From Prevotellaceae bacterium UBA1075 (GTDB taxonomy: Bacteria > Bacteroidota > Bacteroidia > Bacteroidales > Bacteroidaceae), in contig DCCS01000044.1 in assembly GCA_002316015.1 (NCBI GenBank), forward strand, positions 52,664 through 69,945: a stretch of DNA of 17,282 nt, written 5' to 3'. Below the pieces are notes generated by a model. It had not been told where the DNA came from. It searched no databases and saw only the letters and a program-made list of their open reading frames with translations. A program made the position numbers and the translations under genes. Within the stretch, counting starts at the first letter, position 1; every line of letters starts with the position of its first letter. Of the stretch, positions 8,116 to 14,039 are shown piece by piece.

Positions 8116-8547
8116 TCACCTCCTGCTCCTGGGACTTCGTCCTGCCGACTTGCGCTGCCTCAGCCTGCGCTGTATGTCACTCTCCACACGGTAAAACCTC
8201 TGCAGCTGCCCTGGTGTGAGCACCGTGGCAAAGCGGTCGGTGTAGGCGATGCGTATGCTCTGGGCACGCTGCTGGCGCTCCATGCGCTGCTTGACACGCT
8301 CGGCAGCCTCGGCCGAGGTCTTGGCCGCAGCGTCGGCCTCGTCATCGCCCCATGCGGCAATCATGTCCTTGTTGTACTGCTCGTAGATGGGGCGGAACTT
8401 GGCCACCTGCTCGTCCGTGAGGGTGAGCCTGTAGGCTATCTCCCCCACCTTGGCATTGAACAGCCTTTCGCTGAATGACCCATGCCTCTGGGCCGCCCCG
8501 CTGACAGCCACCAGGCAGGCAAGCAGGGCAAGTAGTGTATGTCTCAT
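8116..8547 (-). CDS. Spy/CpxP-like periplasmic LTxxQ protein
   Basis: This 143-residue protein has a signal peptide ending near SGAAQ (residue 20). The mature part is predicted to be helical and charged, with two LTxxQ motifs, LTDEQ at 43-47 and LTPGQ at 110-114. Paired LTxxQ motifs are the hallmark of Spy/CpxP periplasmic chaperone-like proteins, which buffer misfolded proteins or modulate envelope-stress sensors. The C-terminus is strongly basic (RQRKSAGRSPRSRR). It lies 21 bp downstream of the anti-sigma-like gene and just upstream of the beta-helix gene. A role in tuning the co-encoded sigma factor, or in protecting the secreted products, is inference. The identity of the fold is moderately sure. 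Confidence 0.75.
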   Translation of the reverse strand: MRHTLLALLACLVAVSGAAQRHGSFSERLFNAKVGEIAYRLTLTDEQVAKFRPIYEQYNKDMIAAWGDDEADAAAKTSAEAAERVKQRMERQQRAQSIRIAYTDRFATVLTPGQLQRFYRVESDIQRRLRQRKSAGRSPRSRR

Positions 8548-8568
8548 AGTGAATGTATTTTAACTGTG

Positions 8569-8913
8569 TTAATACTCGGGTATGTCCTCCACCTCATAGC
8601 AGGCTATCGTCTGTGCCTCCTCGTCGGTAATCCCGTCCAGGAACACGTCCAGCGGACTCTGCTCCTGCTCCACTTCAGTGGCCGTACCGGCCTGGCCTGC
8701 GGCCTGCGGGAGGAACACCCTCCACCCGATGCCCAGAACCAGCACCACCGACGCGGCCGCGCCCAGAGCGACGCGCAGGACACTCGTGCGCACGCTATGC
8801 CGCCGTTCCCGCTCGGCCCTGCACACCTTGATGGCATGGCGCGTGGCGTTGTCGAGCAAGCGGCTCACATATTCGTCGTTCTCGGGGAACGGCATCTGCT
8901 TGTACTTCTTCAT
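8569..8913 (-). CDS. Single-TM anti-sigma-like membrane protein
   Basis: This protein is about 114 residues long, with a charged N-terminal cytoplasmic part, one transmembrane segment (about residues 45-65, VALGAAASVVLVLGIG), and an acidic C-terminal tail ending in EDIPEY. It shows no recognised zinc-binding anti-sigma motif. It begins 2 nt after the stop of the ECF sigma gene. The start used here is the ATG at 8913; a GTG at 8919 overlapping the sigma stop (GTGA) is the alternative. Small one-TM proteins immediately downstream of Bacteroidales ECF sigma genes are common and are usually presumed to be anti-sigma factors. That role is inferred from position and topology, not from homology. Confidence 0.7.
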   Translation of the reverse strand: MKKYKQMPFPENDEYVSRLLDNATRHAIKVCRAERERRHSVRTSVLRVALGAAASVVLVLGIGWRVFLPQAAGQAGTATEVEQEQSPLDVFLDGITDEEAQTIACYEVEDIPEY

Positions 8914-8915
8914 GT

Positions 8916-9473
8916 TCACGTTGCGTTTTCTTTCAGATAGTTCTTCACCCGCTCCACGGCATAGTGGTAGTGGGTCTTCAGTGTCCCCACGCTCTTGCCG
9001 GTCACCTGCGCCATCTGCTCGTAGCTCATGTCGTCGAAGTAGCGCATATTGAACACGATGCGCTGGGTGGTGGTCAGGCTTAGGAGTGCCTTCTGCAGGA
9101 GCAGTTCCTCGCCCCCCTCGGCACCGCTCTCGGCCTCCAGTGTGCGTGTGAGCGTGTCACCCAGCGAGTCGATGCTCTGCAGCAGGTGGGTCTTGCGCCT
9201 CAGCTGCATGAGGGATTCACGGGTGGCGATGCGGTATATCCAGGGAATGAGCGAAGCCTCGTCGCCCCGGAAGCTGGCCAGGGAGTCCAGCACCTTGATG
9301 CAGGAGTCCTGCAGCACATCCTCGGCGTCCTCCCTGCCCACCACGATGCGGCGTATGTGCCAGTAGATGGCCTTGCCGTATCGCTGCATGAGGAGGCGGA
9401 AGCCCTGTTCCCTGGTCGCAGGCGAGGCGATGAGGGAAAGCAAGCCGGGATGCGCCGATGCAGTACTGCTCAT
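8916..9473 (-). CDS. ECF-family RNA polymerase sigma factor
   Basis: This is a 185-residue sigma-70 ECF factor. Region 2 is visible around residues 20-90 (RYGKAIYWHIRRIV, GREDAEDVLQDSCIKVLDSL, PWIYRIATRESL). Region 4 is at 125-180 (LSLTTTQRIVFNMRYFDDMS, then the helix-turn-helix YEQMAQVTGKSVGTLKTHYH). The frame stays open upstream to an ATG-like start at 9569, but the ATG at 9473 is preferred: the family N-terminus fits it, and the extra 32 residues are low-complexity and overlap the preceding gene. It lies 8 bp downstream of the small secreted-protein gene and is followed by a putative anti-sigma gene. It probably transcribes its own operon from the ECF-like promoter at 9859-9889. Confidence 0.93.
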   Translation of the reverse strand: MSSTASAHPGLLSLIASPATREQGFRLLMQRYGKAIYWHIRRIVVGREDAEDVLQDSCIKVLDSLASFRGDEASLIPWIYRIATRESLMQLRRKTHLLQSIDSLGDTLTRTLEAESGAEGGEELLLQKALLSLTTTQRIVFNMRYFDDMSYEQMAQVTGKSVGTLKTHYHYAVERVKNYLKENAT

Positions 9474-9481
9474 GTGTATGA

Positions 9482-9811
9482 TTACCCTATCACCTTGACC
9501 ACCACATACTTCACGCCCTTCTTGCCCGCAGGGCGGATGTCGTACAGTATGCCACCGGCCAACCAGCACTTGCGTCCCGAGCAGATGATGTGCCTGCCTC
9601 CCACAGGACGGGTGTGGAACACCATCCCCTTGCGCACATGGTGGCGGGGATGATGGCGGGACACCCGCTCGACACGGCAGGTACGGTGCCCGGGGGCAAC
9701 TGGCCGCCTGGCATAGGATGGGGATGCGTAGCCCAGCAGGAGGACAAGGCAGAGGAGCAGGCCCTGAAGAAGGGCGGCTCCGCGACGGGGTATCGAATTG
9801 TACATGTTCAT
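9482..9811 (-). CDS. Small basic secreted protein, unknown function
   Basis: This 109-residue protein has an N-terminal signal peptide (hydrophobic core GLLLCLVLLLGYASPSYA, cleavage near residue 35). The mature part of about 75 residues is basic and His/Arg-rich (VSRHHPRHHVRKGMVFH), has two Cys (ICSGRKC) and ends in a beta-like KGVKYVVVKVIG. The G-x-x-Y and YVVV pattern is loosely like the small Bacteroidetes DUF6515 envelope proteins, but I would not assign it. The start may be the ATG at 9811 or at 9805. It is the first gene after the ECF-like promoter and ends 8 bp before the sigma-factor ATG, so it is co-transcribed and may be a signal, a target or an envelope component of that regulon. 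Confidence 0.7.
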   Translation of the reverse strand: MNMYNSIPRRGAALLQGLLLCLVLLLGYASPSYARRPVAPGHRTCRVERVSRHHPRHHVRKGMVFHTRPVGGRHIICSGRKCWLAGGILYDIRPAGKKGVKYVVVKVIG

Positions 9812-9858
9812 AGTTACTTGATTTGGTGAAACAACTCCTTTTCAGAAAGCTTTCTATA

Positions 9859-9889
9859 GGATAGATGCAACAGACGTGTAAAGGTTAAA
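9859..9889 (-). promoter_or_regulatory. Putative ECF-sigma promoter of the six-gene operon
   Basis: On the minus strand, TTTAACCTTT (9889-9880) is followed by GCATCTATCC (9868-9859). The AAC core and the CATC core are separated by 16 nt, as in ECF promoters (AAC at -35, CGTC-like at -10). Transcription would start near 9852, about 40 nt before the first ATG. The promoter identity is inference from pattern. Confidence 0.55.
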
Positions 9890-10071
9890 GCAAGCGGGGC
9901 AATTTCTTCTGCGGATTCCTGCAGGACAGTCATCGGGGCACAGCAAGCGGCCGGGCAGCCCCCCCAGGTGTGCCCGCACGGGGAGCCCACCTGCCCAGGA
10001 GCGTGTGGCTGAGGGGCGAGAATGCCCGAGGGAGACCACCACGACGGCCACAGGACTATACACAAACGGGA
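9890..10071. other. Intergenic sequence between promoter and GH10 fragment
   Basis: No gene or recognised RNA is visible here. The sequence is GC-rich, with a C-run near 9959-9966. It separates the leftward operon promoter from the 3' end of the GH10 fragment. Confidence 0.4.
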
Positions 10072-10095
10072 AAGCCTGCCACGATGGGCAGGCTT
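10072..10095 (-). terminator. Hairpin terminator downstream of GH10 fragment
   Basis: AAGCCTGCC (10072-10080) and GGCAGGCTT (10087-10095) form a 9-bp stem with a 6-nt loop. On the minus strand it is followed by TTCCCGTTTG, a weak U-tract. It lies 27 bp past the stop of the GH10 fragment. Confidence 0.6.
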
Positions 10096-10122
10096 CGGTA
10101 TCGGCTCGTGATGGGCTGCGGG

Positions 10123-10593
10123 CTACTCTGGCCTGGCCAGGTCACGCACGATGTAGTAGGCTGCCTTGGGCTTGTAGTCGCGCCCGATGATCAGCGGATA
10201 GTTGTCGGCACCCAGCCAGGAGTCATTGTCGGAGAGGTTCCAGAAGGTCACATTGCCGATGATGTCGCTGTGGCGGCTGAACACGCGGAAGAGGCTTGCG
10301 TACTGGCTGTTGAAGCGCGCCAGGGTCTCCCGGTCGGGTGTCCCGCTCTGGCCCTGGCTGAAGGTGAGCTGTCCACCAGCCTCGTGGCTGGCACGCACGT
10401 CCATCTCGGTGATGTGTATCACATCCACCACCTGGCGGAAGGAGTCGATGGCGGCCTCCACCATGCGTGCGTCGGGCCAGTGCACATTATAGTGGGCCTG
10501 CATGCCCAGTCCGTGGATGGGCACCTGCCGCTGCCTCATCTTGCGCAGCATGGCCACGATGCGGTCGCGCTTGGCGGGGCCCACGGTGGGCAC
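10123..10593 (-). pseudogene. GH10 endo-xylanase, C-terminal half only
   Basis: About 157 residues match the C-terminal half of a glycoside hydrolase family 10 TIM barrel (beta-1,4-xylanase). The segments seen are PAKRDRIVAMLRKM, VPIHGLGMQAHYN, the nucleophile motif HITEMDVR (Glu codon at 10405-10407) and VTFWNLSDNDSWL, then the natural end DYKPKAAYYIVRDL. The whole N-terminal half is absent, including the signal peptide and the acid/base DVVNE-type motif. Homology stops at about position 10593, where unrelated sequence begins. An ATG at 10632 keeps the frame open, but its first 13 residues are not GH10-like. The product cannot be an active xylanase. The 3' end and terminator are intact, so a rearrangement removed the 5' half. 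Confidence 0.85.
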
Positions 10594-10614
10594 GGAGGCC
10601 CGGGACGCTTCTGA
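10594..10614 (+). pseudogene. 3'-terminal scrap of a plus-strand barrel-protein gene
   Basis: Read on the plus strand, these bases encode GGPGRF followed by TGA. They match the last codons of the barrel gene ending at 4771 (GGPGGRF, TGA) with one substitution and one missing Gly codon. A strong plus-strand terminator follows, as expected for the end of a real gene, but everything upstream is the antisense of the GH10 fragment. I read it as the remnant of a lost paralogue. Confidence 0.55.
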
Positions 10615-10625
10615 GCAGAGGACAC

Positions 10626-10670
10626 CACGCATGCCGCCGCGACAGCCAACGCGGCGGCATGCGTGTTTTT
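10626..10670 (+). terminator. Strong intrinsic terminator with no intact upstream gene
   Basis: A 16-bp perfect stem (10626-10641 with 10650-10665) encloses an 8-nt loop and is followed by five T (10666-10670). The T-tract is only on the plus-strand side. It lies 12 bp after the TGA of the barrel-gene scrap, so it probably belonged to that lost gene. Confidence 0.85.
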
Positions 10671-10680
10671 ACGCCCCACA

Positions 10681-10713
10681 TTGCGGAAAATCCCTCGAAT
10701 TGTTGTAAGTTTG
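10681..10713 (+). promoter_or_regulatory. Bacteroidales-type promoter
   Basis: TAAGTTTG (10706-10713) fits the -7 consensus TAnnTTTG, with TTG at 10681-10683 as a possible -33 element (22-nt spacing, slightly long). It would drive a leader of about 280 nt ending at the HTH gene at 11000, or a separate small RNA. Confidence 0.5.
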
Positions 10714-10732
10714 CACCAGGAGACAGTCAAAC

Positions 10733-10761
10733 GGGCGTGGGGAGACCTCATCGCCACGCCC
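10733..10761 (+). repeat. 8-bp hairpin near the predicted 5' end of the leader
   Basis: GGGCGTGG (10733-10740) pairs with CCACGCCC (10754-10761) around a 13-nt loop, starting about 12 nt after the expected transcription start. It may be a 5' stabilising hairpin. Confidence 0.5.
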
Positions 10762-10836
10762 ATTTATCCAACTAAAAGAACCAGAACAGACAGGCAACAG
10801 AGACAAATCATAACAGACATAGAACTCAAAGCATTC

Positions 10837-10970
10837 CTTTCTCCAGATCCGAAACCGCCAATTGAAGTAAACGAGAATAAGTGTGCAGAAGGTTCGCGTC
10901 CGCAAGGGCGTGAACTGATTGTGCTTATTCGTTTACGCGGTTACTTGGCGGTACCTGGATTTGGGATAAG
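10837..10970 (+). ncRNA. Candidate structured RNA: long GNRA-capped rod
   Basis: About 134 nt fold into a single rod. The nested stems are CCAGATCC (10843-10850) with GGATTTGG (10957-10964); ACCGCCAA (10854-10861) with TTGGCGGT (10945-10952); GTAAAC plus GAATAAG (10867-10881, 2-nt bulge) with CTTATTCGTTTAC (10924-10936); and a 10-pair terminal stem (10892-10901 with 10906-10915) capped by the tetraloop GCAA. The terminal stem contains two G-U pairs, which suggests selection at the RNA level rather than a DNA palindrome. It could be the 5' leader of the HTH gene or an independent small RNA. It matches no class I can name: it lacks the large bubble of 6S RNA and the SRP loop motif. Confidence 0.55.
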
Positions 10971-10999
10971 CAATCAACCAGTTCCGCTCTTCTTTTTTT

Positions 11000-11230
11000 A
11001 TGATGCTACACATCGGCCAACTTATCTCCGAGGAGCTCCGGCGCCAGGAACGCACACCAGCCTGGCTGGCCGCCCACATAGGCTGCGACCGCACCAATGC
11101 CTACAAGATACTCAAGCGGGCCAGCATAGACACCGCGCTTCTGGCACGCGTCAGCACGGCACTCAGACACGATTTCTTTCGTGACCTTTCCGCTTGTCTC
11201 CCCAATTGTGAACAATCGGCCACAGAGTGA
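11000..11230 (+). CDS. Small HTH (XRE-like) DNA-binding protein
   Basis: This 76-residue protein resembles the short helix-turn-helix regulators common in Bacteroidales. It has an N-terminal IGQLISEELRRQ helix, followed by PAWLAAHIGCDRTNAYKILK, in which the second and third helices form the DNA-binding unit, and then SIDTALLARVSTALRHDFF. Translation may start at the ATG at 11000 or at the adjacent ATG at 11003. A run of seven T (10993-10999) directly precedes the start. The gene follows the structured leader and precedes a separately promoted secreted-protein gene. Its target is unknown; autoregulation is possible but not visible. Confidence 0.8.
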   Translation: MMLHIGQLISEELRRQERTPAWLAAHIGCDRTNAYKILKRASIDTALLARVSTALRHDFFRDLSACLPNCEQSATE

Positions 11231-11246
11231 GGCCAAGCCGGCCACA

Positions 11247-11275
11247 CGGGAAGGGTGCATCTTTTGCTTTTCCCG
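11247..11275 (+). terminator. Possible weak terminator after the HTH gene
   Basis: CGGGAA (11247-11252) pairs with TTCCCG (11270-11275), and G-U pairs extend the stem inward. It is followed by GCTAATTTT. The T-rich end overlaps the promoter of the next gene, so the call is tentative. Confidence 0.4.
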
Positions 11276-11277
11276 GC

Positions 11278-11285
11278 TAATTTTG
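11278..11285 (+). promoter_or_regulatory. Bacteroidales -7 promoter element
   Basis: TAATTTTG matches TAnnTTTG exactly. The expected transcription start is near 11291, which lies downstream of the ATG at 11290. This supports the ATG at 11320 as the true start of the next gene. No clear -33 box is seen. Confidence 0.55.
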
Positions 11286-11319
11286 CAGCATGATTGACTC
11301 AACCAACAAAAAAAAAAAC

Positions 11320-11808
11320 ATGCACAGAAAACTATTCCTGCTCCTTGCGCTGGCTTCATGCACAGGGACATTCGCACAGAAAGTTCTGAAGACAGGCACC
11401 CTCATTCCCGTGACCATCACCGAGAAGGTGACAAGCAAGAGCAACTCTGCCAACATCATCGTGGCACAGGACATAAAAGTAGAGGGGGTGACAGCCATCG
11501 CCGCAGGCACTCCTGTGGTGAACCAAGTGACATCCGTCAAAAGACGTGGGTGCGGACGGCCAGGCAGCGTGACGGTCAACATCTTATCCACCACGGACAT
11601 CAACGGGGAGACCGTGCGCCTGATGGGACAGCCACTGACCAAGGAAGGAGCAAGCAAGAAGGGGAAGGCCATAGGTCTGGGCGTTGGCCTGGGCGTTTTC
11701 ATGTGGCCCTGCCTGGCCTGCCTGGCCATCAAGGGTGGCGAGGCCGAGATACCCGCAGGCACCATTGTGCAGAATATGATGACAAACAACGAGGTGGTCA
11801 TCAAGTAA
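11320..11808 (+). CDS. Secreted hypothetical protein of Bacteroidales type
   Basis: From the ATG at 11320 the protein has 162 residues, with a signal peptide ending near GTFAQ (residue 20). The mature part is beta-rich and repeats a 'V-x-A-x-D-I-K-V...AGTPV' theme: LIPVTITEKVTSK, IVAQDIKVEGVTAIAAGTPV, and later EIPAGTIVQNMM. A glycine-rich hydrophobic stretch (AIGLGVGLGVFMWPCLACLA) lies at about residues 116-135. This is the layout of a common but uncharacterised Bacteroidetes envelope protein in which a beta-fold precedes and follows a hydrophobic hairpin. The upstream ATG at 11290 lies at the predicted transcription start and is disfavoured. The gene ends in a bidirectional terminator shared with rsmD. 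The function is unknown. Confidence 0.8.
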   Translation: MHRKLFLLLALASCTGTFAQKVLKTGTLIPVTITEKVTSKSNSANIIVAQDIKVEGVTAIAAGTPVVNQVTSVKRRGCGRPGSVTVNILSTTDINGETVRLMGQPLTKEGASKKGKAIGLGVGLGVFMWPCLACLAIKGGEAEIPAGTIVQNMMTNNEVVIK

Positions 11809-11825
11809 GCCACCCTGCCGGAAAG

Positions 11826-11885
11826 AAACGGCTCCATTCGGGAAAGCGCGTTCCTGTAGCGTGTTCTCCCGGAGGGAGCCGTTTT
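11826..11885. terminator. Bidirectional terminator between convergent genes
   Basis: AAACGGCTCC (11826-11835) pairs with GGAGCCGTTT (11875-11884), with an inner CGGGA/TCCCG stem in the 39-nt loop. The plus strand continues GTTTTCTTCT; the minus strand continues GTTTCTTTCC. It therefore serves both the secreted-protein gene and the leftward rsmD operon. Confidence 0.75.
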
Positions 11886-12007
11886 CTTCTGCGTCACCGG
11901 CGGAAGCGGGACGTTCTGGCGGAATGCAGGCAGACGCGTGTCCGGGACACTGGCAGCACGATTCTGCCATGCGGACACTGATGCCGGGAGAGGCGGGCAG
12001 CACTACC

Positions 12008-12541
12008 CTACCGGAAGAAGGAGAAGTTCACGCTGCCATAGGCACGGTGCTCCACGAAGCGGGGATGCAGCGAGAAGTCGTTGTGCTTGCCGTGCTCAAG
12101 CACAAAGAGCCCTCCCTCGTTGAGCAGGTCACGCTCCAATATGATGTCGGGCAGTTGCCCCAGTTGCTCCAGAGTGTATGGAGGGTCGGCGAAGATGAAG
12201 TCGAAACGCTCACGACAGCGGGCAAGATAGCGGAACACGTCGGCCCGCACAGGGAAAGCCTCCTTGGCCTGCAGCTTGTCGATGAAACTGCATATGAAAC
12301 TGAAGTGAAGCGGATCCTGCTCCACCGAGACCACATGTCCACAGCCCCGGCTCAGCAGTTCGAGCGTGATGCTCCCTGTGCCCGAGAAGAGGTCCAGTGC
12401 CGAGGGAGCCTCGTCGAAATCGAGATAGCCCTTCAGCACATTGAAGAGATTTTCCTTTGCGAAGTCCGTTGTGGGACGTGCCTTGAAGGTGCGGGGGATG
12501 TCAAAGTGCCGTCCCTTGTACTTTCCTGTGATTACGCGCAT
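12008..12541 (-). CDS. rsmD: 16S rRNA (guanine(966)-N(2))-methyltransferase RsmD
   Basis: This 177-residue SAM-dependent methyltransferase is expected to methylate the N2 of G966 in 16S rRNA during 30S assembly in the cytoplasm. The protein opens with MRVITGKYKGRHFDIP, then RPTTDFAKENLFNVL, the SAM-binding motif I ALDLFSGTGSITLELLSRG, an acidic VSVEQD loop, and the catalytic FADPPY motif, all in RsmD order and at normal length. The ATG at 12541 is chosen because the conserved N-terminus starts there; an upstream ATG at 12610 lies inside the DUF3822 gene. The start overlaps the DUF3822 stop by 10 bp, so translation is probably coupled. Confidence 0.95.
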   Translation of the reverse strand: MRVITGKYKGRHFDIPRTFKARPTTDFAKENLFNVLKGYLDFDEAPSALDLFSGTGSITLELLSRGCGHVVSVEQDPLHFSFICSFIDKLQAKEAFPVRADVFRYLARCRERFDFIFADPPYTLEQLGQLPDIILERDLLNEGGLFVLEHGKHNDFSLHPRFVEHRAYGSVNFSFFR

Positions 12542-13272
12542 ACTTCCACTCTGAGTATATAGTTCGCAAGTTCGTCCTTGAGTGCCGCCGCGTCGCCTGC
12601 CAGCAGGCAACGCGTGTGCTGCGCGTCAAGTCCCAGGTTGTGCCACACAGCCATCAGATAGTAGATGCGGTCGGCATCGGTGGGTGCCTGGTACGTGCAG
12701 GCGAAGCGCAGTTGCCCCCCCTTGAGCAGACACACGTGCAACTCGCTGCCCTCGGCACGCACATGCATTCCGGGATCCGCGTCGCCGCGCATGCGGTCGC
12801 TCTCGGCCGCCATGCCCACCACCTGCCCGGCCCTGCCCAGCAGTTCGGCCTGCGGGTACAGGCCGGTCACGGCCTGGGCGAGTGCCTGGCTCAACGCGAA
12901 GAGTTCCACGACATCCATGCCCGGAAGGATATGGTGGCGTATGTCGGCGTTGCTCACCCTCGCGCTGGAGAATGTGAGCCTGTAGAGCGAGGGCACGTCC
13001 GAGCGGCGGAACAGTTCGACGGGCACATAGGTCGAGGGCATGTGCGACACTACCTGCACCTGCGCGTATGTGTGCGAGGCTACATGGCTGTCCAGCAACA
13101 CCTCCCTCAGCCGGCTGGCCCTCAGTGAGCCGCTGGCATCGGGCATGGGCTGACTCGCGTGCCACACCTGCCGTCCCGAAGGGTCGTTGACAGAGACAGA
13201 CTGTCCATCCACGAAGGCGTGGATGGACAGCTTGTATGTGGCCTGGGAACTGTTATTCCCAGTTGCCTGCAT
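12532..13272 (-). CDS. DUF3822 family protein
   Basis: This 246-residue cytoplasmic protein has the general layout of DUF3822, a Bacteroidetes family thought to have a split actin/ASKHA-like fold. It has an N-terminal beta-rich segment (YKLSIHAFVDGQSVSV), a middle VPVELFRR...YRLTFSSARV segment, and a C-terminal LLKGGQLRFACTYQAPTDADR, then YYLMAVWHNLGLD and a LAGDAA segment. Adjacency to rsmD is a widespread Bacteroidales arrangement and supports the call. It overlaps the upstream gene by 20 bp and rsmD by 10 bp. The biochemical role is unknown; a link to ribosome maturation is suggested only by position. Confidence 0.85.
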   Translation of the reverse strand: MQATGNNSSQATYKLSIHAFVDGQSVSVNDPSGRQVWHASQPMPDASGSLRASRLREVLLDSHVASHTYAQVQVVSHMPSTYVPVELFRRSDVPSLYRLTFSSARVSNADIRHHILPGMDVVELFALSQALAQAVTGLYPQAELLGRAGQVVGMAAESDRMRGDADPGMHVRAEGSELHVCLLKGGQLRFACTYQAPTDADRIYYLMAVWHNLGLDAQHTRCLLAGDAAALKDELANYILRVEVCA

Positions 13273-13945
13273 TGTTGTTCCAGTTTGAGCCGGCCTCGCC
13301 TATCTTCAGCCCAGGGTACGCGCCCTTGGCGTCAGCCTCCTCGGCACGGTTATAGATAAGCCGCTTTCCGGCCTTGCCCAGCCCCTTGAGGAAGGAACTG
13401 TCGGGAGCGTCGCACTCCATCACCTGCATGATGGTGCCCGAACGGGTGGTGACAGGCACGGCTATCAGCTCAAACTTGTCGCCCTGCGAGAAGGGGATGT
13501 AACACAGGGAGTCGGGCTCGAAGTCTTTTCCCTTGTACAGCGAGTCGCGGAGTGACACCCACGTGGTGTCGCGGCGGAAGTGCTGCAGCCCGTTGGCGGC
13601 GATGGCCGCCTGGTTTCCGCTGTTGACAATGGCCGCTGCCGACTCCTCGGTCAAGCCCTTGTCCATCTGCTCGTCAGTCAGGTCGCCCTGCTTTGTGACG
13701 ATGGGCAGTTTGCCGTTCTTGACGAAGTCTATCAGCTCCTTCCAGTCGGCGCAATAAGCCCCGTGCTGCATCTTGTACTCCTCCTCCGCCTTGCGGATGT
13801 CAATGAGACGCGCTTTCACAACCGACTCGCGCTGAGCCACCTCATCATCAAACCCAACCGTGTCTGAGATGCTATGCCAACTGATGAACAGCAGCAGCAG
13901 GACACATACACCCAGGATAAGATTTACAATCTTCTTCTGCTTCAT
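13253..13945 (-). CDS. Membrane-anchored hypothetical protein
   Basis: This 230-residue protein has one N-terminal transmembrane segment (residues 6-22, IVNLILGVCVLLLLFIS) and a large soluble domain, probably periplasmic. The domain begins with a charged helix (VVKARLIDIRKAEEEYKMQH) followed by AYCADWKELIDFVKNGKLP, an arrangement reminiscent of pilin-like or pseudopilin N-termini, though no prepilin cleavage motif is present. The C-terminus is Asn-rich (NWNNNAGNWE). It is the first gene of the operon with DUF3822 and rsmD and is divergent from the RecD-like helicase. It is a conserved Bacteroidales hypothetical of unknown function. Confidence 0.8.
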   Translation of the reverse strand: MKQKKIVNLILGVCVLLLLFISWHSISDTVGFDDEVAQRESVVKARLIDIRKAEEEYKMQHGAYCADWKELIDFVKNGKLPIVTKQGDLTDEQMDKGLTEESAAAIVNSGNQAAIAANGLQHFRRDTTWVSLRDSLYKGKDFEPDSLCYIPFSQGDKFELIAVPVTTRSGTIMQVMECDAPDSSFLKGLGKAGKRLIYNRAEEADAKGAYPGLKIGEAGSNWNNNAGNWE

Positions 13946-13981
13946 GTCGTATTTCGTGTTTTATTTCGTATATTCGCAACA

Positions 13982-14011
13982 CAAAAGTAGGATAAATAAT
14001 TCACATACAAA
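13982..14011 (-). promoter_or_regulatory. Bacteroidales promoter for the hypothetical-DUF3822-rsmD operon
   Basis: On the minus strand, TTTG (14011-14008) is followed after 18 nt by TACTTTTG (13989-13982). This fits the -33 TTTG / -7 TAnnTTTG pattern with near-ideal spacing. Transcription would start near 13975, about 30 nt before the ATG at 13945. Confidence 0.65.
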
Positions 14012-14039
14012 GTCTCTTTGGAGTTTTTTCTGCAACAGA

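Noticed and set aside
10867..10936. Invertible DNA switch flanked by the GTAAAC...GTTTAC arms
   Set aside because: The arms are only about 42 nt apart, one has a 2-nt bulge, and they sit inside a longer nested structure; no invertase gene is in the window.
10837..10970. 6S RNA, SRP RNA or integron attC identity for the rod structure
   Set aside because: It lacks the large central bubble of 6S, the conserved SRP loop sequence, and attC-type R boxes; no integrase or reverse transcriptase is nearby.
10663..11184. 173-codon plus-strand open frame over the structured leader and HTH gene
   Set aside because: It overlaps the HTH gene in another frame, reads through the inverted repeats and shows no protein-like pattern.
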